Shown here one piece after another: positions 1 through 11,812 of a stretch of DNA of 64,000 nt; the first letter of the stretch is position 1; every line of letters begins with the position of its first letter. The notes under the pieces are model-generated. The model was given only the letters and a program-made list of their open reading frames with translations. It had not been told where the DNA came from and did not search any database. The stretch is from positions 335,478-399,477 of the forward strand of contig JH720310.1 of NCBI GenBank assembly GCA_000231825.2. The letters run 5' to 3'. The DNA comes from Tetrahymena elliotti 4EA. Lineage: Eukaryota > Ciliophora > Oligohymenophorea > Hymenostomatida > Tetrahymenidae. Both the position numbers and the translations under genes were made by a program.

Positions 1-2450
1 TGGTTTGCTTTTTTTTAAATAATTACATGACAATTTGATTTAAATTTGTTTCTATACTGTAATTAATTTGTTATGACACTGCCTTATTTTATCTTAATTT
101 TAATAAATATATTTTTTGAATAAATCAAACAGAATTACTTCTTCTTCTTCTTCTAGATCGATAATTTCTTCTAAAATAAAAAACGCAAAATTAAATAATT
201 CATTGATTAATTAATTTTTGAGAAGAATATAATTAGAATAAATAAAGCTTATTTTTGTTACAGTGACTTTTAATTGTAATTGTTAATTCACAATCTTTTA
301 TTCAAAATTATTAAAGTTATTTAATTACATTTGTAATCAAATAAATTAAGATAAAAAACTAATAACAGATTTAAGGGATTATGCTAGATTATAGTTTTGA
401 TCAATTACTTAAAAAAAACTAAAATCTAGTTAAAAGTACTCAATTTTATCAAACCTATTTAGTTAAGTGAAAAGCAGATAGAATTATAATACCTAAATTC
501 AGAAAATCTAATTTATTACATACATATGTCCATAAGTACAAATCTACAAATGAAATTGATAGCAATTTTATTGATTCTATGTAAATTTTGTTAATTTTTT
601 TTATTCTATTAACAAAAATTAGTAATTTTTTCTTTTATTTATTTATGTACTACTAATAATTTTTACCATTCACTACTGAAGATTTACTTCCTATTTATAA
701 GTATTTTTTACTCAAAATAGACATTTTTAATTTAATCAAAATAGCAAAATTCTTTTAAGCCATTATCGCTTTCATTTACACTTTTTTAAATAAATATCTA
801 CTAAAAAATCCAGTAGTTTTTAAAAAATAATAAGAAGAAAAGTTTTAGCACCATTTTCCTACTCTTTAAACTTTCCAAAAAAAATTAAGACTCTTTTTAG
901 AAATCTTCTATTTTGCAATGAAGTTACATATATAAGAATTGTAAGTATTTTTTTATTAATTTTTTGTGTCTTATAAAATACTATTTTGCATATTGTACTA
1001 AAAAAAGGAAAATTTTTTAATGAATTTGTTGTGTCACATTAGAATTAAATTCATACATACCATAATAGCTCTCCAAGATAGCTAGCCCCTCTGGTAAATT
1101 AAGCCCTACCCTAATTAAGCCATGAAAAAAAGTTATTTTTCGAGAAATAAATGACGCTAACTTTAAAGTCATTATGGTTTATTTTTAAAATACCATAATC
1201 CTTAAAAGTTTCTTCATTAATTTTTGGAATTATACTTATGTCATATCTTTTAATACATCAACCTTAAAAGCTTTTTATTCATTTTTGATATCTAATAAGA
1301 ATAATAATCATTGAAAAGATATTTTTATTAAATTTTTCTTAGAAGTTTGTTTCATTCATTATTTTATTTCCTGTTTTGATAGGCTTTCAAGGCAGTTCAT
1401 CAAGAAAATAAATCGATTAAAGGTGTGATGTGGTATCTAATGCCAAACAGTTTAAGAGTAAGGCCTTGAATAAGAATAAGGGATAGTAGAAGAAGAAGGA
1501 GATGGTGGTAATTGTGATATTAAAAAAGTGATGATAGAAGTAGTACAAGAAGGAGGAAGTAATAGCAGTAGAAAAGGAAGAGGGTTCACTTTAACTATTG
1601 GGGGAACCACTGAAAATGAAGCCAATTTTTGTTATCTTATATTTTTTGAAAATAAATCATATATTTTATAAAATTACTAATTTAGGAAACAGTATTTTTC
1701 AAATGTACTTATATAGTACCAAAGATTGAATAAATAAACAAAACTATTTAATTAGAGACATTTAAATCTGGGGAAAGTTGACACAAATTTAAAAAAAATA
1801 AACTGAATAATCAGATCCTGAACATAGTATTAAATAATTTAGTAATAATAATAATACATTTCAGAATATTTTTTTACTTTCTTTTTAAAAGATTTTTAGA
1901 AAAAAGATAATAAAATTTTATTAAGGCTTATTTTGTTTGTTAGAATTAAAAATTAGAAATTTTAATTAAAAGATATCAACTATTATTGAATCCATAAATA
2001 TTATTATTTAAAATATTACTTTAATAAATGTTGTTTTTTTAAACAAAATAAGAAACACTCCATCATATTTATTTTTTAATTTGATATTATGAAAGTTGCA
2101 AAAAATGTTATTTATTGAAAAATAAATAGTTTTAATAATTATTATCTTTATTCTGAGTGAACAGAGAAATAATTTATTTATTAACCAAGTTAAACCAAAA
2201 CAAAAATATTTACATACTAAATTAATACAACTTTTATCTTTTTTTAATTAAAAATCATTTTAAAACATCAATTTTTTCAGCAATTTATTAAAAATCTTTA
2301 ACTGCTTTCATTAAAACTTAAAAATTATTTTGTTTAAATTTTTTCATAACAAATTGAGTTTACTGAATCTGTCATCTTATTGCTTCCTTTAATTAATAGT
2401 ATTTGAAGCATTCATTCTCTTAACTTAATTAATATTATTATACAAAATTT
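1..2450. repeat. Long direct repeat, copy A (left end outside window)
   Basis: AT-rich DNA with no gene that I can support. Landmarks recur in the same order in copy B (about 2510-5890): a Ctt-rich run followed by ctaga/gatcg (about 140 and 2645), gttacagtga (262 and 2751), a purine-rich block ending in accactgaaaatga (about 1600 and 4920), attaaaaattagaaattttaattaaaagatatc (about 1945 and 5335) and a final block near 2170-2430 matched at 5600-5870. The two copies differ by many substitutions and indels, so the duplication is old. The purine-rich block at 1380-1620 looks like a degenerate remnant of something coding or structural, but has no long open frame. Confidence 0.7.
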
Positions 2451-2509
2451 CCATAAATTTTATTATTTTTTTCTAAATATTTTATATTTAAAATAGTAAT
2501 TTTTTAATT

Positions 2510-5500
2510 TTCATTAATGATTTAATTTTTTTAAATAATTAAATGATGTTTTCATTTAAATTTGTTTTTATTTTCTAATCAATATATTTCACTGCTCTTA
2601 GTTTTTAATAAATATATTTTTGTAATTTATCCAACATAATTGCTTCTTCTTCTACTAGATTGATCGTTTCTTCAAAGATAAAAAGCATAAAAGTTATTTA
2701 ATATTTAATTAATTTTTTAGAAGATGATAATTAAAATAGAGCTTAATCTTGTTACAGTGATTTTTTAATTGTAATTATTAATTTACAATCCTCAGTTCAA
2801 AATTTATTAAAGTTATGAATTTGTTATCAATTTAGATTTTCGGCCTGTAAAAAATGTAAATAATTTATACTAATTATAGCTTTGATCAATTAATTATCTT
2901 CAAAAAACTAAAATCTATTTAAAAATTTTTAATTTTATAAAAAGGATTTAATATAGTAAAAATGAGATATAATTAAGAAACCTAAGCTATTTAAATATAT
3001 TTTATTACATTTTTATATGATTGATAGAAAGTATATTTACTCAATCTAAACTTGCTTATCCTTTTGATTCTATTTATTAAAATTAAGGAATTTTTTCTTT
3101 TATTTAGATAGCATTTATTGATCTAATATATATTAATTTGACCATCTATTACTTAAGATTTACTTCTAAATTATTAGGAATTTTAACTTTAGAAAGTAAC
3201 CATTTTTAATTAATTAATCCAGTAAAAAAATAAAACTCTTTTATTCCATTTTTACTAATGCTTCATTAAATAAATTTGAGTCTTTTTTTCTAATATGAAG
3301 TTTGTTATTTAATAATTAAAAACTTTTAACATGTATTAAATTTACTTTTTATTTTAAATAGTATAAGTACAGTTTTATAATAAAAAAATAAAATAAATGT
3401 ATAAATAACATTACTAAGTATACATTTTTAAAACTATTTTTTGTTTCTTTATACTTAATAAAAAAATTTAGACTCTTTAATTTTCATAATCAATTAGTAT
3501 TTTATATTAAAAAAAAGGTGTATTTAAATAATATTATTAAAAATTTTTAAAGAATAATTCCTGTAATCTTATCCTCTAAATTGATCATACAAAGTAATAT
3601 ATAGAATGTAATTACAAAGAAATATCTAGATTTTATTTTATTTTAATGAATTAATTTCACCACTAGAAGAAAAAAGAAAATATATCTGAAATAAACCTCA
3701 AAATTACTCTTCCTCCTAAACCCATTGCTATTCCTTCTGGCACAGATCTAATTTTAGGGAATATGAGCTATATACTATCCTCTTCAGAATAGACTGATAA
3801 TGCATACTTAATTAGTGCATCTGATACATCTTAGCAGTTAGCGAATGCCAGGTTATAAGATATTTAATGATTATTAACTTTTTTTACTAACTAATCAATT
3901 CTTCTTACTGTTTTTCCTTTATACCTCCAATTATATTATGATTTTTCATATTCAGAATAAATTTCTTTTATATAAATTCTACCACCTTTATCATTTGCTA
4001 GAGAAAAAACTCTACCATCAATCATTACAGCTTAATGTACCCCATCTAAATTTAAAAATCGTAAAAAAGCAGAAGAAAATCCAACTCCTATTCCATTGAT
4101 TGGCCTAGTTCCAATCCATACTCCTTTATTCTTATCTCTAAAAATCATATCTACTCCTTCTTTAAATAGGTCATATATACCAGTAAAAGGATCTTTAAAG
4201 ACTATTGAATCTCTTTATACATTCACTATCCCTCTAGTTAGAATACTAATTGCTTTAGAAATATATTCCATAATTTTTATTTATTTTGTTAGTTTTATTT
4301 AAAGAATTTTGTTTTTATTTATTTAAAATTTTTTTTAATGTTTTCTCCTGAGTATTTATAGTAGCTATACACAACAAGCATAAAAATATTTTAATCTTAA
4401 TACTTAATTTTTATAAATAAGATCCAGAGGCTAATTATTTAAATTACCCTTAATGATTTTTAATTAATTTTTTGCGCCAAATTAAAATAAAAGTGTTTTT
4501 TTCTTTTTTTTACACCAACATGATTAATTTTTTTATTAATTTTTTCTGTCTAATTCCAAAGAAGAAAAATAAAAGTGTTTTTTTTTTAAACATAAAAATA
4601 AAATTATTTTAAAGCTTCTTAACCGCTTGTCAAAATATTTTGATGAATTTTCTATGCCAAATTACAAAGAATTAAAATAAAAGTGTTTTATTATTTATAC
4701 ATAATCCCTAAAAGATTATTTCATTGATTATTTAATTCATATTTTGATACCACTCAAGACAGGTTTACCTGAGAATAAATTTATCTGATGTATAACAGTT
4801 TAATTAGATAAATATAAAGAAGGGATAGTAGTGAAATAAGGAAGAGAAAACGAAGATACTGAAATTGATAGCATTAGAAGAAAAATAAATAGATAGATAA
4901 TCCTATTTCGCGCTGTTAAAACCACTGAAAATGAGACTAACTCTAGTTCTTTCTTTTGAATCTTTTATTAAAATAAACAATGCCATTTAAAAACTTATGT
5001 TGGATTTTTTTTATACATAAATTTATTTTAATTTATGCCAAGCTTTTTGTGGATTTAATGTCCTAATAATATAGTTGATTTATTTATTAAAATTTTAGGT
5101 ACTTAAGTCCATTTAAAAAATATCATATACAAAGTTAATGGAATATTTTATTCAATGTCATTTTTGCTATAAAAGAATAAAAGATAATGAAAAATAATTC
5201 TATTTAGAATGATTTTTATCTAATTTAGGAGGTTTTAATATTTTTTACATGTTTTCTCATTAAAAATATTTTAAATCTTTATTGAGCAAAAAAAAAATAT
5301 ATTAAGGATTAGAATAAAAATATTTTATTTTTTAGAATTAAAAATTAAAAATTTTAATTAAAAGATATCCACTTGTTGGTTTGTTTATGAAAATATTATA
5401 TATTTAAAATATTGTTTTTTTAAATTTTATTTTTTAATCAAAATATGAAAGAAACACTTCGTACTATTTTTTTTAATTTAATTGGATGAAAGTTCTACTT

Positions 5501-5890
5501 AAGCACAAAAAAGGTTAATTTTAATTGATCATTCAAAAATTCAAAAGTACATAGTTTTAATAATTATATTTTTCCAAATACTTCTCAATCAGTCAATTGG
5601 GAGTTTAAAAGGAGATAATTTATTTACAAAGTTAAACTAAATCAAAAATATTTGGATTCTAAATTACATTCGACTTTTATCTCTTTCTTAATGAAAAATA
5701 ATTTTTAAGACTTAAATTTATTTGCCATCAAATAAATTGGTTAAAAATCTATTTCTATTTACATCTTAAAAATTATTTTGTTTAAAATAATTACAAAAAA
5801 TTAAAAAGATAGAGTTTATTTGACTCAGTCTTATTTTTTCCTTTCATTAATTGCATTTGAAGTATTCTTTCTTCAATTTTACTAGTTAAA
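2510..5890. repeat. Long direct repeat, copy B
   Basis: Second copy of the repeat described at 1-2450, same orientation, diverged. The offset between matching landmarks grows from about 2.5 kb at the left end to about 3.4 kb at the right. Copy B therefore carries roughly 0.9 kb that copy A lacks, and this extra block contains the minus-strand gene at 3657-4271. Outside that gene the copy is A/T-rich, with no supported open frame. Confidence 0.7.
3657..4271 (-). CDS. LRAT / permuted NlpC-P60-like protein
   Basis: Single-exon frame of 204 aa, ATG to TGA, with in-frame TAA/TAG read as Gln. Seen: a hydrophobic N-terminal half (residues 1-75, with V-G-F-S-S-A-F-L near 63), then G-V-H-Q-A-V-M-I-D-G with His79, and later A-N-C-Q-D-V-S with Cys146. 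Known: a His followed about 60-70 residues later by a Cys in an N-C-[EQ] context is the hallmark of the circularly permuted NlpC/P60 superfamily, which includes LRAT-type acyltransferases and phospholipases. Inferred: a thiol acyltransferase, lipase or peptidase, possibly membrane-associated. It sits inside one copy only of a long repeat. The start is the first ATG of the open frame. The family is assigned from motif spacing alone, so the exact subfamily is open. Confidence 0.6.
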
Positions 5891-6230
5891 ACATTATATA
5901 TCTCTCTACGATGATATTTAAATATATAGTGGTAGATATGTCTCAAAAAAAAAATTATCTAAAATATTCGAAATAAAAATATATTGAGGTAGTTGATTTT
6001 TAGCTATTCATGTCATGGATGATTAAGCAAACTTGATATGTTTATCGTTTTTATTGAAGAAAAAGAGAAGATTCGAAGAATCTTATTTATGATTTTTTAG
6101 TAAAAAGTAAAACAAATTGTAAAGTTACATAGGTATTACGTATATGAGATCACTAATATCTTTAGAGGGCGATATTCAGGAGATAAAGATAGATATTAAC
6201 TTTAATATCTCGTATTATTAGTATTGAATT

Positions 6231-6476
6231 ATGAAATATTTCGAAAAAAGAAAATTTAAACTTTTGATGAATGACGCAATAAACAAAATCAAAACAGATT
6301 TTATTTTGGAATAATCACTAAATAGATCTTTTTTGGAAAAATACGAATGTTTGGAATTAGGTGTAGATTACAGACAATTACATAGTCAAACAATGATACA
6401 CACTAAATAGAGGTTAAATAACAAACGAACTACTTCTTTGTAATTTTCAATATTAAAAATTTTGAGCTGTCTCTGA
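6231..6476 (+). CDS. Possible small ORF or exon relic (81 aa)
   Basis: The stretch 6000-6480 is less A/T-simple than its surroundings and contains an ATG-to-TGA frame of 81 codons with a protein-like composition (basic N-terminus, then L-E-K-Y-E-C-L-E-L-G and Y-R-Q-L-H-S). I recognise no family. A 33-codon frame just upstream (5938 onwards) also looks coding-like, so this may be part of a spliced gene or a decayed one. In a code with only TGA as stop, an 81-codon frame is not significant by length alone. Confidence 0.22.
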
Positions 6477-6640
6477 TTGGCATATATATTTTTTTAAAAA
6501 TTAAATTTGAGTTAGAAATAAGTAATAATATTATAAAACAAAGCAACTTAAAAAAATCAATAAATAAATTTGAAAATATAAATAAAATCATTCATAAATA
6601 AATAGCAAGCATACTATCAATTTTTACTAGAAAGATTAAA

Positions 6641-7339
6641 ATGAGCTGCTAACAATAAAATCATGAAAAGCCAGAATAGTTATTTAAAATCTTAATGAAG
6701 TCAAAGACTTAGTTTTGCAAGCATGAAGGAAGCTGTTTAGAAAATTTTTTGAAGGAGATAAAGCGTTCATTTTTAATTGGATATGGTTTAAGAGCCTCCC
6801 TCAATACCCTCTTCACCCTTTTTAGTCTCAAAAAGAGCCTCCAACAATGGCCTAAAACTTTGTACAAAATACTATTTTGCGATGGTGATTTCCGTCTCCC
6901 ATTATTCATAACTTTCATGAATTCACTTATGAAACTAGCATAATGCCTGCTTAGAAGAATTAGATAAAGAGATGATGGGTTAAATTCATTTATTTCAGGA
7001 TTTTTAGGAGCCTTCATTGGCATGATGTTTGAGAATAAAAAGAATTGGTACACCTGGAGAATGTACTTAGGAGGAAGAGCAATTGAAATGCTTTACAACT
7101 CAGTTATCAACAGGGGATATATAAATAAAAATGCTATGAACTTTACTTATGCCTTCGCCATAGGAAGCAGTTTAATAGCAAAAGGCTACTTCCATGAGCC
7201 CAAAATAGTTGAAACTGAAGTATTCAAACTCTACAAAAAATTCGCAAATTTAGGCTAGAATGAAGTTACATGGCATTATTGCTAAGTTATCTGTGACGAA
7301 AGAAAGTTAGAGGAGAGTTTAGGATTTACTCCCGAGTGA
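6641..7339 (+). CDS. TMEM135/PMP24-like (Tim17-fold) membrane protein
   Basis: Intronless, 232 aa, TGA stop. Seen: a Cys/His-containing N-terminus, G-Y-G-L-R-A-S-L-N around residue 48, then a long stretch with R-R-I-R-Q-R-D-D-G-L-N followed by F-I-S-G-F-L-G-A-F-I-G-M-M-F-E and W-R-M-Y-L-G-G-R-A-I-E. Known: the pattern of an Arg at the start of a helix, an N-[AS]-F-[IV]-[AS]-G-F-L-[AG] helix and an aliphatic R-A-[IL]-E helix is shared by TMEM135 and the peroxisomal membrane protein PMP24/PXMP4, relatives of Tim17/22/23. Inferred: an organelle-membrane protein (peroxisome or mitochondrion) affecting lipid or metabolite handling. It is about half the length of animal TMEM135. The start is the first ATG after an A-rich leader. 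Confidence 0.6.
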
Positions 7340-8472
7340 TTTTATTCAATTTGAATGGAGAATAAAAAGATAAACAAATAAACAAGACTTATATAAACTC
7401 TTTTACTTCATAGATCTATCTCTAAATTCCTTACTTATATAATATATACAAAAAGCTTTGCTTCTTATAATCTAAACTAAACTAGTTAAATGTATAAATA
7501 AATTAGAATGCAATCAATCTTAGTTCTATTTCAGTATTTATTACTATTTTTAATTTATTCATGTTCCTGTTTTTTTTCTTTAAAGAATATGATTACTTTA
7601 AGGTTTCCTTTCTATTCAAGATATATTACCAATCTTTTCATTCTAAATCTTTCTTTATTAAAGTAGATTTTGATTGGTCAGGTTATTCCACTTTATTACT
7701 TTCAAATTTTTTATTCGACCTTTCTCAAATCTTCTCACTTGATAATTTTTTCCAAAATAATTTAATTTATCCATCTTTCAAATAATTTCCTCTATGTTAA
7801 ATTAAATACTATTTTATCATTATAATTTTAAAATGTAATACTTCATAATCTAAATTCGAATTATTCTCATTTCCAATAAGATTTCTATTTAAACCTAAAA
7901 AAAATTTATTTAAAAAACGCTTAAAAATTTTTAGAAACAGCTATCTTACATCAAAATCTAAAAATAATATAAAGAAAAGTATGGTAATTCTAAATTTTTT
8001 TTGTTTTTTTTAATAACTTAAATAAATTAAGAGGGGCTGCTTATTTATATTTTTTAAATTTTATTTGAAATAATTTTTTAAGTACAAGTAAAACAAGATA
8101 CTATTTAAAAAAAGTGTTTGGCATACTGCATTTTACGTTTATCTGTAAATAATTAAAAAATTGTTTCAATTTTTTTATGTTAATTATAAATATTTATCTC
8201 TTTTCCCTTCAATTTTTTTCACTTTGTTTAAAATAAATATGGCAATATGGTATTTATTTTTAATTAAGTCTTGACAAAATATTTTTAGAAAAATTAGATT
8301 AGATCATTTTCATCATTTTTAATATTTTTAAAAGGCAAATCACCTAAAAATAAAACAAATAAAAAATAGTATTTCTAAAAGAATTTATTAAAAAAAGAGA
8401 GTAGTACTCATTTTATATAAATCCTTAAATAAAAAAACAGTTTATAAATAATTTTAATTTAAATAAATTATT
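7340..8472. other. Intergenic, A/T-rich
   Basis: Convergent intergenic region between the TMEM135-like gene and the 3' end of the ART-like gene. It contains long T-rich frames on the plus strand (for example 7561-7785) that are open only because G is scarce. I see no codon structure, motif or splice pattern supporting a gene. Confidence 0.5.
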
Positions 8473-10944
8473 TCAAGCTTCTTTAAGAAGAAGTCTGTAT
8501 GGTCTAACACTTTATTAAGCATATTCTTTTTCAACAGTATAGTAACTCTCCATATTAACTGGACTTCTAACATGTTTTGGATTGACTCTGCATTAAAACA
8601 TTAATATGTACTACTTTTTGCCTATCTTTATTTTTCCACAATAATCTTCTGATGAATTTGGTCCACTAGCTCTATCTGAAAAGTAGGAATTGGCACATTT
8701 TCCTTCTTAAATGATCTAACCTGTTAGTCTACATTTTTTTCCTCCATAAAAATTGTTCTATCCTGATTTTATATAGGATTGAGAAATTGCTTAAAAGCCA
8801 GCCTCATCAGTTGCATGATAAAGTACTATCCATACATTTGGATCAGAATCTTAGCCAAACCATTTTTAATCATCCTGCATCCATTACTTTACATTTATAC
8901 CATAGCCTTAAAATCCTACGGGAAAATAGTATCTTTACTTGTATGATCCTTATCCATCTCTAGGCAGAGAGCCTCTATAATCTTTCATAGTATCATGATA
9001 TGACTCCCAATACATATTGAATTTTTCATTAAAATAATCATCAGAAATTTGATAATTATCTAGAAGTGATTTCACAACACTAGAAACTTGAGCCTTTGGA
9101 AACTCTTTTTAATACTAGTCTATTTTATTTTATAGAAGTTAATCATTTTATATTCCATCAATAGAAGTAACTACATTAATTGATTTTTTAACTCCTTTTT
9201 GTAAATCAATAACAGTAATTTTTTCTTCATGAACTTTATACTGATTCTTTGTAGCTCTTACAAACTTTTAAAGGAATTGAGCTTTATTTTCTTCATCAGA
9301 AACAACTTTTTCATAAGTATAGAATTTGTCATCAATGCTAACTTAGACATATTTAAGATTATCTGTCTAGCCTGTCAAAACTAGTTAAGTCTAGTAAGAA
9401 TTAGTATAACTTTAATTATTAGTAATTTTATTGGTAATTTAAACCTTGCAGCCCTAGTTTCTATAATGCTAAAATAACGCAGCCTTCATGATATCTTTTT
9501 GATCAGAAGAGCTTAACTTTTTTAATGGCTATTTAGATTATTCGATTTTTTATATCTTTTCAGATACTATATTCATGAATTCATTCGTTTCTTCTTCCAA
9601 CTGTTTCACTACTTCTTACTTTAAGTTGACAACTTATTCAGTTAATGTGTAGCTGCAAGAAAATTTCAAATCATCTTTATTGACTATTTTTTGATGAGGA
9701 TTATAAGATTAAATTTTTTGTTCTACTTTTTTGAATAATTTTGTTTATGATAAATTTTAATATTGATTAGATTTATTCACATCTTGAGCCAACAACTTTT
9801 CTTCATTCAATTATTCTAAATCATCATCACCGTCCTCGTCCTCGTCGTCGCTGTCATCTTCATCGCTGTCGCTTTCACTACTAGATTCATCAAGAATGCC
9901 TTATTTTTCCTCTTTCTGAGTATCATCTTAATTTTACTTAACTTCTTCATCTAGTTAGCTTCCCTTTTCATCTTTTTCAGCTTATTAAGTCTCATTATTG
10001 CCTTATAAAAAAGAATGGAAGAAAATAGCTTCTGAAATCTTTAGCTCGTCTTGCTTTTTCTAATCTATTTCTTTTTCTAATTCTTTTTTGAAATTATAAG
10101 TCTTTTTGTAGTCTTCAAAACTCATTATCTCTCCTTCATTTATGGGCTGCTTAAAACCTTTGAAATTTCTTTGGAGGTCATTAGGATTCTTAATGAAAAC
10201 TATTTCTTTGGATTTCTTAAAGGTAAAATCCTTATTAAATTGTTTGTTTTCTTTAAATATCATACGGGTATTGCAAGTATGATAGATAGATGATACTCCT
10301 GTTAATCTTTTTGTCAAAATGAAGTATATTCTTTGAAGCTTTTTGCATTCTTCCTTACCTTATGCTCTTACTAGAATCTCATTTACCTCTTCATTATTTT
10401 TGCCTGCAGAGAGTAACTTTTAGACTAAACGCTTTATTAAAAGAGTGAAGAAAGTACTCTTATTTATTTCATAAAAGCGACATTTCCCTACTAGCTTGGT
10501 ATATGATGAATCCTGAGGATTTCCATTATTTTAATTGTTCTTTGGCTTAGAAAAGTACTTCTTTTTCTTTTTATTCACAGATAGATTTTGACCATTAGGA
10601 TTATCTGGTACAATAAATCCAAATTTATTTGGGCCATGGCTCTTCTTTAAATGATTATTGAATTTTTTATTTTTATAGTAGTTGGTGCTATTATTTGAAC
10701 TACTATTATAACTATTAGAATCATTATCATTACTATTTTAGTTATTGCTATTGTTATTGCTCTAGTTATTATTATTGCTGTACTTCTTATTATTATTAAA
10801 GCTATAGTTATGGTTATTATTATTGCTGTTGTTTTAGCTACTATTACTGTTGTTATTGTTTTTCTTATAATTATTATTGTTGGTGCTATAGCTTTAGCTG
10901 CTCTAGCCATCTCCGCTACCTTTAGCGAAGTTAAAAAAGTTCAT
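8473..10944 (-). CDS. Asn-rich protein with C-terminal PARP-like ADP-ribosyltransferase domain
   Basis: One exon, 823 aa, in-frame ATG to TGA. Layout: residues about 20-105, an Asn/Ser/Tyr-rich low-complexity tract; 105-330, a basic, lysine-rich conserved-looking region starting after K-K-S-H-G-P-N-K-F-G-F; about 350-372, an acidic Asp/Glu/Ser run; 400-650, helical and charged; 660-823, an ADP-ribosyltransferase-like domain. In the last domain I see W-I-V-L-Y-H-A-T-D with His710, S-Y-F-S-D with Tyr754, Q-C-R-V-N-P-K-H-V-R, and V-E-K-E-Y-A followed by V-R-P-Y-R-L-L-L with Glu807. Known: PARP-type transferases carry an H-Y-E triad that binds NAD+ and catalyses transfer, and the protist/fungal branch ends with the R-P-Y-R-[IL]-L pattern. 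Inferred: a nuclear or cytoplasmic mono-ADP-ribosyltransferase. The triad assignment comes from motif order only. Confidence 0.68.
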
Positions 10945-11812
10945 TCTATCTTAGTGTATCTATCTATCTACCTACCTTTTTATCTTAAAATACTTTTATT
11001 TTTCAATAAATTAATTTAATAATGAATAATTAATTATCATCAGAAAATAATGTCTATTTAAATACTAAAAAGTGAATTGATTAACAAAAATACAGATTAA
11101 GAATGGTATTTATTAGATCAAATAAAATGAATGAAGGATCTGTTTTTGAATTCAATTTAATTTTTGTGTTTTTAAAGATTTTCTTATTCTCATAAAAAGA
11201 GGTTCTTCCTTTAATACCAATGGTTATGCATTTTACAAATTAACTAAAAATCATTTAACTGAAAGATATATTTGGATAGATATTTGAAAAAAAAGGGAAT
11301 CGCAAAATTTAAAAAAAACAGATAATAAAAAAGAAAATGATAAATTTTAGGCTTATTTTCAAAAAGCCAATTAAAATATACTTAATTTTTCTTAAAATAA
11401 TAATTATACTGAAATATATGCTCAAAAGTATTAAGGTAACCAGAAATAAAAATAAAAATTAATCTTTTTTTTTATTTAGAAATTATAAAAAATAAATGCA
11501 AAATTGAATATCTTAAAAAATATATATTTATATATATATATGAAAGTGAATCTTAAGATTCTGTCAGTTTGTTTCTAGCCATACAAGATAAAAGTTTTTA
11601 TGTGAAAAAAGTATTCATTTATTTCTAATTTCAATTAAAAAATATTTAAATGAACCATCATTATTCAATTACATCATTGCTCTAAATTGTAAAAAAACAT
11701 AATAGCAAAAATTGTATTATTAATTGATGGATAATTAATTATTCAAATAAACTACCAATCTCTTAGCTTTTTTAATTAAATTGATTATATTGTAAATATT
11801 TTATCTATTTAA
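10945..11812. other. Intergenic: 5' flank of the ART-like gene, A/T-rich
   Basis: Upstream of the ART-like start there is a short ctatctatctacctacc run (10960-10978), then simple A/T DNA including a TA microsatellite at 11519-11542. From about 11600 the DNA belongs to the left part of the tandem duplication described at 11600-15860. No gene seen. Confidence 0.45.

Noticed and set aside
7561..7785. 74-codon T-rich frame on the plus strand
   Set aside because: Phe/Ile/Ser-dominated reading of T-rich DNA. It stays open because G is rare and shows no motif or codon pattern.
10647..11019. Ile/Thr/Ala-rich frames on both strands
   Set aside because: Shadows of the Asn-codon repeat in the ART-like gene, read in other frames or on the other strand.
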